This document shows, piece by piece, positions 47,700 through 56,750 of a stretch of DNA of 64,000 nt (its first letter is position 1; each line of letters begins with the position of its first letter). The position numbers were made by a program, and so were the translations under genes. This DNA comes from Elusimicrobia bacterium CG_4_9_14_3_um_filter_62_55 (GTDB taxonomy: Bacteria; Elusimicrobiota; Elusimicrobia; UBA1565): positions 1 to 64,000 of the forward strand of contig PFUL01000116.1 of assembly GCA_002790095.1 (NCBI GenBank), read 5' to 3'. The notes below the pieces were generated by a model. That model was not told the origin of the DNA. It saw nothing but the letters and a program-made list of their open reading frames with translations, and searched no databases.

Positions 47700-49031
47700 C
47701 TACAAGCCCCCGCCGTAAGTGGAATCGAGCCGCTGCAAACCGGTCTGGCAGTCGCTGTTGCCCGTATCGAACTGCTTGCAGAGCAGCCACTCATCGCGCG
47801 CCTTGGCGTAATCGCCCTTCTGAAAGTAGATGATGCCGGCGTTCCAGTGCTTGATCGCCCGGCGTTTGTTTTCCTCGTCGGAGGGTTCCGGATCCGGCGG
47901 CGCTTCGGGCTGTTCGGCTTCGAGAGTCCGAGCCGCTTCTTCCTCCGCTCGCCTGCGCTCCTCTTCCTCGCGGCGCCGGCGCTCTTCTTCCTCACGCGCC
48001 TTTCGCTCCGCTTCCAGCCGTGCCCGCTCCTCGGCCTGCCGCTTCGCTTCGATCTCCTTTCGCATCTGGTTGCGCGCGCGCGCGATCAGCACGTTGGCGC
48101 GGCGCGGATCGTAGCCGAATTCGACCGCCCGGTTCCACTCCTTGATGGCCGTGGTGTAATCGCGGCCGCGGTAAAGCTTGCGTCCCTGCGCGACATGCTG
48201 CTTGGCGATTTCCAAACGGATTTCGGCGATCAGCTTCTGCGCTTTCTCCTCTCCCGGTTCGATGCGCAGAACGTCGTCTAGCAGCTTCAGAGACTCCTGG
48301 GTCTTGCCCTGCCCGTAAAGATTGAGCGCTTCCTGCAGTTTCGAATTTGCTTCCTGCCTGCGCAATTCGGACTCGGCCTTGGAGATCACTCCCATCAATC
48401 TCGGATACTTCGGATTGAGAACCAGCGCGGCGTACCACTGGTCCAACGCATCGCGCAGCCGATGCTGGCGGTACGCGGTCTGGCCCCGGCGGTAATGCTC
48501 GTCGGCCAGTTCCCCGCGGACCTTTTTGAGCCAGTAGCGCGCCTTGAAATTCCCGGGAGAGAGCTTGGACGCCTCTTCCCACCGCTGCGAGGCCTCGACA
48601 AGCCGGCCCTGGCGGTAAAGACTCAAACCCTCCTCGAACCGGTCCTCGACGAGCTTTCGTTCTGAAAGCATCGGCTTCGAGGTTCCGTTGAGCTCGATGG
48701 CCGCGCGATGAAGAATCGCGGCGTCTTGGAAGCTCGGGTCCATGCTGAGAATTTTTCGGGTCAACTCGCGCGAGCCGTCGAAATCACCCTGCTTGTACAG
48801 GTCATAGGCGTTCTCGTAAACCGTGCGCAAAAGCTTATGCGTCAACCGCGACTTCTCGAGCTGAATTGTGTACAGGTATTTCGCCTTCGAATCCTTCTCC
48901 TTCAAAGGCCCCAACTGCGTCTTCGAATAGTCGAGAAACAGGCTCTCCATCGTCGGCCGAGCCGCCTCGGCGGCGAAAGCGGAGAAGGGCGAAAATACGG
49001 CCAACGCCGCCGAAACAATCACGGTCTTCAT
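47700..49031 (-). CDS. Secreted TPR protein with charged coiled-coil linker and C-terminal Cys-containing TPR-like unit
   Basis: Signal peptide, TPR repeats, EERARLEAERKAREEEERRRREEEERRRAEEEA helix, KRRAIKHWNAGIIYFQKGDYAKARDEWLLCKQFDTGNSDCQTGLQRLDSTYGGG. Confidence 0.75.
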   Translation of the reverse strand: MKTVIVSAALAVFSPFSAFAAEAARPTMESLFLDYSKTQLGPLKEKDSKAKYLYTIQLEKSRLTHKLLRTVYENAYDLYKQGDFDGSRELTRKILSMDPSFQDAAILHRAAIELNGTSKPMLSERKLVEDRFEEGLSLYRQGRLVEASQRWEEASKLSPGNFKARYWLKKVRGELADEHYRRGQTAYRQHRLRDALDQWYAALVLNPKYPRLMGVISKAESELRRQEANSKLQEALNLYGQGKTQESLKLLDDVLRIEPGEEKAQKLIAEIRLEIAKQHVAQGRKLYRGRDYTTAIKEWNRAVEFGYDPRRANVLIARARNQMRKEIEAKRQAEERARLEAERKAREEEERRRREEEERRRAEEEAARTLEAEQPEAPPDPEPSDEENKRRAIKHWNAGIIYFQKGDYAKARDEWLLCKQFDTGNSDCQTGLQRLDSTYGGGL

Positions 49032-49921
49032 CAGAATCCAAGTCCCCCGCTTTGGAACACGTTTTTCATCATCGGCGCCAGCATCAAGATAAAGACCGTC
49101 GGGAAAATGAAGAAGAAGATCGGGATCAGCATCTTCGTCGCGGCTTGGGCGGCGGCCTTCTCCGCCGCGTTCAAACGGCGAAAGCGCATATCCGCCGCAA
49201 AATTGCGCAGCAGGTCGACGAGGCTCGTACCGAGTTCGTCGGACTGCACGATGAGCCCGACGAACGAGCGCACGTCCTGCAGTCCAGTGCGCATCGCCAA
49301 ACGCCGAAGCGCGTCCCGCCGCGAATAGCCGAGCGAGATTTCCTGAATCGTGCGGGAAAATTCCTTCTCCAATTCGGTTCGATGCCGCGCCTGCTGAATG
49401 ATGCGCTCAAAGGCGGTCATGTAGTCGAGGCCGGATTCGATCGTCAACGCGGCGAGATCGACGAGGGCGGGGAAGTTCCGAATGATGTCCCGCTGTCGGT
49501 CCTGGATCTTCCCGCTGTACATCATGTCGGGCAGGAAAAACGCCACGGGCGCCACGATCAGGGCGAACTTCCAGTCCTCGGTCATGAAGTAGAGGAAACC
49601 GAACGTGATCGCAGCGGCCAATTCCTTGATGTGAAGGATGTTCAGCGGAGTGGGCTTGTCGGGCTTGCCCAACAGCATGTGCGTCGTCTCGATTTTGCCG
49701 CCGAGCTTGAGCGTCTCGACGAGAAACAGATCGAGCCGCTCGACGAGGCTGCCGTTGGGGTTCAAGCTCTCCCACGGGGAAATCTCCCCGGGGCCTTTCG
49801 GCGCGATGCGGGCCAGCGAACTGTTGTCTTCCTGCGGCGGCTGAATCAGGCGAAGGACGAACGTAAAGATCGCCATCGATCCCAGCATCCCGATGATGTA
49901 CAGGAAGATCGGAGAGCTCAT
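49031..49921 (-). CDS. tadC: Tad pilus assembly inner-membrane protein TadC
   Basis: T2SF-type domain: LVDLAALTIESGLDYMTAFERIIQQA...EISLGYSRRDALRRLAMRTGLQDVRSFVGLIVQSDELGTSLVDLLR. Confidence 0.88.
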   Translation of the reverse strand: MSSPIFLYIIGMLGSMAIFTFVLRLIQPPQEDNSSLARIAPKGPGEISPWESLNPNGSLVERLDLFLVETLKLGGKIETTHMLLGKPDKPTPLNILHIKELAAAITFGFLYFMTEDWKFALIVAPVAFFLPDMMYSGKIQDRQRDIIRNFPALVDLAALTIESGLDYMTAFERIIQQARHRTELEKEFSRTIQEISLGYSRRDALRRLAMRTGLQDVRSFVGLIVQSDELGTSLVDLLRNFAADMRFRRLNAAEKAAAQAATKMLIPIFFFIFPTVFILMLAPMMKNVFQSGGLGF

Positions 49922-51435
49922 ACCTGAATATCCGCGAGTTTCCTCACGATCCCCATCCCGATCGTCATCCAGATAATGCAGAACATGATCGTCAGAACGC
50001 CGAGCGGCGAAAAGTAATAGGCGGACATCACGTCGGGCTGGAACACCCACATCAGCACCAGCATCGCCCAAGGCATGAAGCCGACGACAAGCGCCTGAAT
50101 CCGCTGCTGCGCGGTCAACGACTGCGCCTTTTCCTCGAGCTTGCCCTCCTCGCGAATATTCTCGACGATGCGGTCGAAAATCTTAGTGAGGTTGCCTCCG
50201 ACGGAGCGCTGGATGATCACCGCCTTGATCATATAGGAAAGGAGACGGGACATCACGCGATCCTCCATCCCCTCCAACGCCCGTTCGAACGCGGTGCCTA
50301 ACTGGTAATTCTTGATCACCAGACCGAACTCTTCGGATATCGGAGGGACGAGGTCGCGCTGGACGAGCTCGAATCCCTGAACGATGTCGAGACCCGATTT
50401 CAAGGCGTTCGATAAAAGGATCATGGCGTCCATCAACTGCGCCTCGACGCGCTTTCCTCGGCGAAACCGCACCGCTTCCAAGATCCATTCCGGCAGGCGC
50501 ATGCCGACAAACCCGCCCGTGAAGGTCAGGAGAATAAAACCCCAAATGTTCATTGAGAGCGCGCCCATGATCGCCCCGACCACTATCGGACCGAAGACCA
50601 TGTACTGCACCTTGACCTTCATGAACTGCTTATTAAACTCGTGGGCCCAGTTCTTCGAAGCCTCAATCCGATCGTCGAATTTCGTGCCGATCCATTTCGC
50701 GTTAAGAGCCCCCCAACTCCACGCCGCGACGAACAACAGCGCGACGCCGATCACTTTCAACAGCATCGGGCCCGCCCGGCTCGTCTCGTTCTCGGGTCCC
50801 GCCGGCGGTTCGTAGCCGCGCGGAGCTTTGTGAAGAATCAGATGCGCCTGCTGGGTCAGCGCGGAGATCGCCATCACCGAGTCGACATACAGCTTCGGAT
50901 CCTGACTCGTCAAGGCGTCCAGCACCGAATCCATCTCTTTGAGAATCAGGTCGAAGGTGGAAATAACGGCGCGTCCGCGCCCGCCCAGAGAATCGCCGAG
51001 TCGGGCACGGTACAAGCGGTCGAGCGCCATTTGAAACCGCACCCGACTGTCCTCGTAGTCCTTGATCAGGGCGTACGGCGGGGTCAGACTCCCGTTGAAC
51101 TCCGCAGGAAATGTTTTCCGAGTATGTTCGAAGAACTCGTATAGAACGGAAACCGGGGCTTGCCACAACTGCGCCTCGTTGAGAACGCCCTCCTCAGGGT
51201 CCTGCCAGACAGGACGCTTGAGCATGCCGGGAAGGACTTCGTCCACCCATTTCGGAGGGGTCAGCGCCTGATCCCGGTCCGGCTTGAAGTAGTGATAGAA
51301 ATACTGCGCGCGCGCCTCTGCGCCGTTGTTGGGATCGATCAGGGCGTTGACCTGCTGACGCGTGAAGCCCTGCGCGGCGGCCCGCCCCGCCCCGAGCGAA
51401 AAGATAAGCGCCAGGATCGCGATTGCCCGCTTCAT
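49918..51435 (-). CDS. tadB: TadB-like inner-membrane protein with an extra signal-peptide-bearing N-terminal domain
   Basis: C-terminal T2SF domain (LMDAMILLSNALKSGLDIVQGFELVQRD...VIIQRSVGGNLTKIFDRIVENIREE); N-terminal MKRAIAILALIFSLGAGRAAAQ plus about 240 aa. Confidence 0.82.
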   Translation of the reverse strand: MKRAIAILALIFSLGAGRAAAQGFTRQQVNALIDPNNGAEARAQYFYHYFKPDRDQALTPPKWVDEVLPGMLKRPVWQDPEEGVLNEAQLWQAPVSVLYEFFEHTRKTFPAEFNGSLTPPYALIKDYEDSRVRFQMALDRLYRARLGDSLGGRGRAVISTFDLILKEMDSVLDALTSQDPKLYVDSVMAISALTQQAHLILHKAPRGYEPPAGPENETSRAGPMLLKVIGVALLFVAAWSWGALNAKWIGTKFDDRIEASKNWAHEFNKQFMKVKVQYMVFGPIVVGAIMGALSMNIWGFILLTFTGGFVGMRLPEWILEAVRFRRGKRVEAQLMDAMILLSNALKSGLDIVQGFELVQRDLVPPISEEFGLVIKNYQLGTAFERALEGMEDRVMSRLLSYMIKAVIIQRSVGGNLTKIFDRIVENIREEGKLEEKAQSLTAQQRIQALVVGFMPWAMLVLMWVFQPDVMSAYYFSPLGVLTIMFCIIWMTIGMGIVRKLADIQV

Positions 51436-53903
51436 TTCCCGCCTCGCAGATAATGGTCCGCACCCTCTTTCTTGTTGAACAATGAGAGAGGAACGTCCAG
51501 ACCGCCCAATTTGAACTCGGGATAGAACTTCGGGGGTTTGCCGCAGCCCGTAAAAAAGCCGACGGATTTCCCGGCCTCGTCGACGCCGGTTTGACAGAAG
51601 CGAAACAGATCCTGAGTCAGCAACGTGTTTCCGTCGCGTCCCGTAATCTCCGTGACGTAGGTGACGCGGCGTTTTCCATCCGCGAAGCGCGTCAACTGCA
51701 CGATCAAGTGTACGGCGGAAGAAATCATTTCGCGGACCGCCCAGACGGGGAGTTCCGACGACGCCATCATGCACATGGCTTCCAGGCGGGTCAACGCGTC
51801 CCGAGGGTTGTTGGCATGGATCGTCGCCAACGAACCTTCGTGACCGGTGTTCATCGCCTGAAGCATGTCGAGCGCCTCGGCGCCGCGGCACTCACCGACC
51901 ACGATGCGGTCCGGACGCATGCGCAGACAGTTCTTAACCAGATCGCGGATCGTGATCTCTCCCTTGCCTTCGACGTTCGCCGGGCGCGATTCCAACCGAA
52001 CCCAGTGTACCTGGGACAGATTCAATTCCGCCGTGTCCTCGACGGTGATGATCCGCTCGCCTTCCGGGATAAAGCTCGAAAGCATGTTGAGGAAGGTCGT
52101 CTTACCGGTACCGGTACCGCCCGAGATGATGACCGACCGGCGAATTTTCACGCAGTTCCCCATGAACTCCAAGAGCTCCTCGGTAAACGCGCCAAATCCG
52201 AGAAGCTTGGCCGGCGTAAACGGCGTCTTCGCGAAGCGCCGGATCGTAATCGTCGGGCCGGAGACAGCCAACGGCGGGATGATCGCGTTGACGCGGGAAC
52301 CGTCTTTGAGACGGGCATCGACCAGCGGAACCGACTCATCGATGCGGCGTCCAAGAGGAGCGACGATGCGCTTGATGACTTGAATCACCTGCTCTTCGTC
52401 CCGAAAGCGCAACGGTGTAAGCACGAGCCGTCCCTTATCTTCGATGAAGACCTTGTCGGGCGCGTTCACCATGATTTCGTTGACGCCCTCGTCGCGCATC
52501 AGCGCCTCGAGCGGACCGAGACCGAGGATCTCGTCGATGAGCTCTTCGACGAACTTGGTGCGCTGGTCGCGCGACAGAGGAAGGTTGGATTCCTTCTGCA
52601 AAAGGTTGTTGATGATGATGCCGACGCGGCCGCGGACCTCGGGGTCGTTCTTTGCGTCGTCGGTGATCCGGACCCGCTCCGTTTCCATCATCGTGACGAC
52701 GTTCTTATGCATCTTGCCTTTCAATTCGTCCCAGAATTCCGGCACGTCCGTCCGCCGACCGCCCCCCCTCATCACCTTAATGTCGCTGCCGCCCTTGGGT
52801 CCGCCGCCGCCCTCCCCCCCGCCGCCCCAGCCCGCGCCGACCGTCTGGATGTCGCGCGCGCTCACGACCGAGGACCAATCCTTTGGAATCGGCTTGCTTT
52901 CCATGACGGCCCCGAGCAAAGGGCGCAGCGCCTTCACCCAGTCGGAGTGAGGCTGTTCTACGACGAGGATCCGGGCCGTGTTCGCGAATTCCGGAAGCAG
53001 GTCCTCCCACGGCATGTAGGAAAGCACCCTTTTAGACATCGCCTCGAAGAATTTTTCGACTTCCTTCGGGGCGAGCGCCCCCGGGAGGTTTCCCTCGTTG
53101 ATGACGATCTGAAAACGCTCTAGAGGGAAATGCATTTCCTTAAGCTCTTCGAACGTTTTGTAGGTGGCTTCGAAATGAGACCGCTGCGGCAGACAGGTCC
53201 AAAAAACGAGGTCCGCGAGGTCGAACGCGAAAATCTGCATCGGGAAAAAGGGATCGACATCGATGAACAAATCGTAGCCGGCGCTCAGGCTCTCAAGGAT
53301 CGGGACGGCGACGCTCGGAGAGACTTCCGCAGCCTCGGAGCGCTTGTTTCCAAGCGGGAGCACGCCGACGCCCCATTGCGAAATCGGCACACGTCCCTTC
53401 AGCAGTTTCGCGAGAACCCCGACATCCTTGCCGACGAACTGAGCCAGGCTCGCCAACGTCGGAGGCTGCAGCCCCAGCATGAACGGAAGCTCGCTGCGGC
53501 ACAACGGATCAAGATGGACGATGATGACGTTGCGGCTCTGAGTTCCGGCCCAGGCGAGCGCCAAGTTCAACGCGATCGTGGTCTTCCCGACGCCTTCCTT
53601 CGGTCCGGAAAACGCGATGATGCGCCCCGTCGTTTTGGTTCCCGTAGGAACCGCGGCCGCAGACGATTGGCTTGGAATCGGGGCCGGCAGGTTTTGCGGG
53701 GGAACAAGCGCCGACGGCGGAGGGGTCGCGGCGGAGGGTCTCACGGCAGGGGGCATCCCCGCAGGAGGCGAAAAGGGAGCCGGCGGCTGCAGCGGCGCCG
53801 GAGCGCCCGGCGTCGGCAGACCCATCGGTCCCCCGGGGCCCTTGCCCGGAGCGGGCGCAAGGCCCGGGGGAACGAAAATTCCTGGAGGCTTTCTTTCTTC
53901 CAT
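51432..53903 (-). CDS. tadA: Fusion of TadZ/CpaE-like ParA-type ATPase and TadA/CpaF secretion ATPase
   Basis: N-terminal FSGPKEGVGKTTIALNLALAWA deviant Walker A; C-terminal VIISGGTGTGKTTFLNMLSSFIPEGERIITVEDTAELNL, RPDRIVVGECRGAEALDMLQAMNTGHEGSLATIHANNPRDAL. Confidence 0.92.
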   Translation of the reverse strand: MEERKPPGIFVPPGLAPAPGKGPGGPMGLPTPGAPAPLQPPAPFSPPAGMPPAVRPSAATPPPSALVPPQNLPAPIPSQSSAAAVPTGTKTTGRIIAFSGPKEGVGKTTIALNLALAWAGTQSRNVIIVHLDPLCRSELPFMLGLQPPTLASLAQFVGKDVGVLAKLLKGRVPISQWGVGVLPLGNKRSEAAEVSPSVAVPILESLSAGYDLFIDVDPFFPMQIFAFDLADLVFWTCLPQRSHFEATYKTFEELKEMHFPLERFQIVINEGNLPGALAPKEVEKFFEAMSKRVLSYMPWEDLLPEFANTARILVVEQPHSDWVKALRPLLGAVMESKPIPKDWSSVVSARDIQTVGAGWGGGGEGGGGPKGGSDIKVMRGGGRRTDVPEFWDELKGKMHKNVVTMMETERVRITDDAKNDPEVRGRVGIIINNLLQKESNLPLSRDQRTKFVEELIDEILGLGPLEALMRDEGVNEIMVNAPDKVFIEDKGRLVLTPLRFRDEEQVIQVIKRIVAPLGRRIDESVPLVDARLKDGSRVNAIIPPLAVSGPTITIRRFAKTPFTPAKLLGFGAFTEELLEFMGNCVKIRRSVIISGGTGTGKTTFLNMLSSFIPEGERIITVEDTAELNLSQVHWVRLESRPANVEGKGEITIRDLVKNCLRMRPDRIVVGECRGAEALDMLQAMNTGHEGSLATIHANNPRDALTRLEAMCMMASSELPVWAVREMISSAVHLIVQLTRFADGKRRVTYVTEITGRDGNTLLTQDLFRFCQTGVDEAGKSVGFFTGCGKPPKFYPEFKLGGLDVPLSLFNKKEGADHYLRGGK

Positions 53904-53928
53904 CGTCTCGGCGGCGGCTCCTGAGTTA

Positions 53929-54726
53929 TTACTGAACGATCTCGAACGTCACGAAAAGGAACAACGACTGCTGCTCTTCGGTCACGCTGGTCGTCGTAAA
54001 CAACGCGCCCAAAATCGGAATCCGGCCGACGAACGGGATGCGGGTCTTCGCCACGTTCTTCGCACTCGACTTGAGTCCCCCGATCACGATCGTTTCGCCG
54101 CTCTTGATCTCAACTTCCGTCTGGATCTGGCGCGTAATGATCGAGGGGACCGTCGTATTCCCGACCGTCACCGGCCTGGAAAAATCCGGGTTGGATACCT
54201 CGAGCTGCAGCTGCGCGTCGATGTAGTCTTTCTTATTCGGATTCACCACCGGCAGAATGTTCAAAATCACTCCGAACTTTTTGAACTCTACCCCGACTCC
54301 CTGATTATTCGTGACCGGATACGGCTGATCGCCTCCGACGACAAAGTTCGCCTGCGTCTGGTTTTTCGTAATCACCTTCGGATTTGACAACAACTGCGCT
54401 TTTCCTTCCGTCTCAAGCATCTTCAAAGAAGTCTGAAGCTGGGTCAAACGCTCGAAATCCCCGATCTTGATCAAACCCGGAATCGGACTCTTCTCGGCGA
54501 AATTGATGCCCGTCGTAAACGGGGCCCAGCTAAACCCCATATCCTTCGAGATCGATCCGCTGATCTCGACGACATCCGCGCTGACCGCGATCATCACGTC
54601 GCTCTGATCGACCTCTTCCTCCTCCTCCTGCGCCTGAACGACGGGCGCGTGCAGGGCGAACAGGGCGGCCGCCAGGGTAACCCTGAGCCAATCCCGGTAT
54701 CGATGCCGTCGAAGTTGCCGTCTCAT
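53929..54726 (-). CDS. Short secretin (RcpA/CpaC-like), secretin core only
   Basis: LLSNPKVITKNQTQANFVVGGDQPYPV, VEIKSGETIVIGGLKSSAKNVAKTRIPFVGRIPILGALF secretin signature; 265 aa total. Confidence 0.85.
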   Translation of the reverse strand: MRRQLRRHRYRDWLRVTLAAALFALHAPVVQAQEEEEEVDQSDVMIAVSADVVEISGSISKDMGFSWAPFTTGINFAEKSPIPGLIKIGDFERLTQLQTSLKMLETEGKAQLLSNPKVITKNQTQANFVVGGDQPYPVTNNQGVGVEFKKFGVILNILPVVNPNKKDYIDAQLQLEVSNPDFSRPVTVGNTTVPSIITRQIQTEVEIKSGETIVIGGLKSSAKNVAKTRIPFVGRIPILGALFTTTSVTEEQQSLFLFVTFEIVQ

Positions 54727-54809
54727 GATGTCTTCACCGTTGTGATGCTTCGCTGTCGTTTATCCGCGGGTCCGACTTGGAACCGTTCTCTCTTTTCGCT
54801 GCACGCTCC

Positions 54810-55565
54810 TTAACGGAACAACTTTCGGAAACTCGCCATCTCCATCGGATGCATCTCGATGTCGCCGAGTCCCCGCAAAATGGTCGTGATCTCGCCCTGC
54901 TTCATCGCCAGCGCGAGATACTGCGCCTCGTTCGGATTGAGAGCGACGCTCAGGATGCCCGCCTCGGCGAACGCGGAGGCCTGCTTGTCCTTTTTTTCGG
55001 TGTCGCCGAACTGCTGCGCCGTCATGCCCTGGCCTAAATTGCCTCCGACGCCCAACACCAGCACGTTCTGAAGAATCGTCGCGGTCACCTTTTCCTTGCG
55101 GTTGTCGGCCATTAAGGCGTCGAACGTGACGAGCACATCGACTCGGTCGCCGGGCTTGATCAGCTTCATCAAATCGCTCTTGACCGGAACGACGGCTCCG
55201 CGGTAACCCGGAGGGATCTTGACGCTGAGACCTGAAGTCGGCGACAAGGAGGTCAGCGCCGCCTGGCTGATCTGGTTCCCCTTGGGGACGCGGATACGGG
55301 TCACAAGATTGGCGATCTGCTTAATGTCCGATGGAACCTTGATCTCGATGGCATCCTGGGACATGAATTTCCGGGGGACGGCCTTCGTCGCGACGAGATC
55401 CTCTTTAAGCAAGGTTCTTTCCGGAAGATCGACCCGGGAAACCAGCACCGTCGCGTTCTCGTACGATTTCGAAAGCTGCTTTTCGCGGCTCGTCAGAACC
55501 ATGAGGTAAACGACCGCCGCGCCGACAGCTAAAACCAGAGGGATCATCACGCCTTTCTTTTCCAT
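54810..55565 (-). CDS. cpaB: Flp pilus assembly protein CpaB/RcpC
   Basis: Signal anchor, SAF-like domain (VSRVDLPERTLLKEDLVATKAVPR), VPVKSDLMKLIKPGDRVDVLVTF. Confidence 0.9.
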   Translation of the reverse strand: MEKKGVMIPLVLAVGAAVVYLMVLTSREKQLSKSYENATVLVSRVDLPERTLLKEDLVATKAVPRKFMSQDAIEIKVPSDIKQIANLVTRIRVPKGNQISQAALTSLSPTSGLSVKIPPGYRGAVVPVKSDLMKLIKPGDRVDVLVTFDALMADNRKEKVTATILQNVLVLGVGGNLGQGMTAQQFGDTEKKDKQASAFAEAGILSVALNPNEAQYLALAMKQGEITTILRGLGDIEMHPMEMASFRKLFR

Positions 55566-55596
55566 GGTGTCTCCTAACGGGCCTCTCCGGTAAAAT

Positions 55597-56103
55597 TCAT
55601 TTAAACAACGGTCTCTCGATGGGCATTCGAACCTGGGCGACCAAAATGCGCTCCCGCCGGCCTGCGGTATTCGCCAAAATCAATCCCGTCATCGGAAAAA
55701 TCATCGGAACCCGCTGCGACATCGTCACCTTCAAATCGAAATGCGGACACCCTTCCTGCGGATCGGTCAAAGTCTGCTCCTGCGCGGCGCCGACCGTCGC
55801 GTTCGTCAAAATGGCCTGCCCGATCGTGCGCATCTTTCCGGCCTGAATCACCGGCGGAGGGCAGCCCGGCGCCGACGCCGCGACGGCCGAAAGAGATCCG
55901 ATCCGCGCTACCTCATAAGCGGCGTGGTGGAGCAGAATCGTCCTAAACGCCAAATGCCCGATTTCCATCACCGTGAACACGAGCAAGAGAAAAATCGGCA
56001 GCATCAGCAGCACCTCGATGAGCACCTGTCCCCGCTGGGAGGACCGGCGTTCGAGCGGCGCGCGGTGCGCATTCTTTCGTTTCTCGTGTTCGTTCATTTC
56101 CAT
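55597..56103 (-). CDS. TadE-like pseudopilin
   Basis: RGQVLIEVLLMLPIFLLLVFTVMEIGHLAFRTILLHHAAYEVARIG. Confidence 0.8.
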   Translation of the reverse strand: MEMNEHEKRKNAHRAPLERRSSQRGQVLIEVLLMLPIFLLLVFTVMEIGHLAFRTILLHHAAYEVARIGSLSAVAASAPGCPPPVIQAGKMRTIGQAILTNATVGAAQEQTLTDPQEGCPHFDLKVTMSQRVPMIFPMTGLILANTAGRRERILVAQVRMPIERPLFK

Positions 56104-56163
56104 TTTCCCCGAGCGCCCGACACCCCGCCCCCCGGAAGGGGGGCGGGGAACCGGAGATCGACC

Positions 56164-56385
56164 TCAGCCGGACCCGACGCTCTGCGCCGCCCCGGAGATC
56201 ATTCCCATGATCTGGTTGAAGATACCGCTGATCTGCGGCTTAAACATCTTGCCGATGACCAGAATGACCCCGACGATCACCGCGAGCATCATCAGGTACT
56301 CAACCGTGTTCTGTCCGCGCTTGTCGCGGGCCAATTCCCGAAGGATCTCGGCCTCCTCGCGCAGCTTTGCAACGATGTTCGACAT
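56164..56385 (-). CDS. flp: Flp-type pilin
   Basis: MSNIVAKLREEAEILRELARDKRGQNTVEYLMMLAVIVGVILVIGKMFKPQI: prepilin motif with Glu+5 and hydrophobic helix. Confidence 0.8.
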   Translation of the reverse strand: MSNIVAKLREEAEILRELARDKRGQNTVEYLMMLAVIVGVILVIGKMFKPQISGIFNQIMGMISGAAQSVGSG

Positions 56386-56453
56386 GTTTCCCCTCCTCAG
56401 AGTGCTGCGGTCCGTATCGGTCCGCATCGAATCCCCACCTAAGTTCTTCATCG

Positions 56454-56654
56454 TCAATAATACGCCGTCAAAATGGCTTTGCCTGCCTTCTGGAAATACA
56501 CCCGCAACTGAGTCTGCAGGACACGGTACAACCCCGTAAAAAGCGCGAGCAGCATCAAGGTCATGAGCAGATATTCGATCAAGGCCTGACCGCGTTTGCC
56601 CAACCCCCCGTTTTTTAGGGCGGTTTTGCGCGATTTCGACGAGAACTGCACCAT
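56454..56654 (-). CDS. Second Flp/TadE-type prepilin
   Basis: GKRGQALIEYLLMTLMLLALFTGLYRVLQ prepilin motif. Confidence 0.65.
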   Translation of the reverse strand: MVQFSSKSRKTALKNGGLGKRGQALIEYLLMTLMLLALFTGLYRVLQTQLRVYFQKAGKAILTAYY

Positions 56655-56750
56655 TTTTTACCTTCATTGTGAGTGTAACAGCTGACCCCTAGAGCGTCAA
56701 GGACGCCGAGATGTCGGTATAAATCTTTAATTTTCCTTTACTTTTCATAA

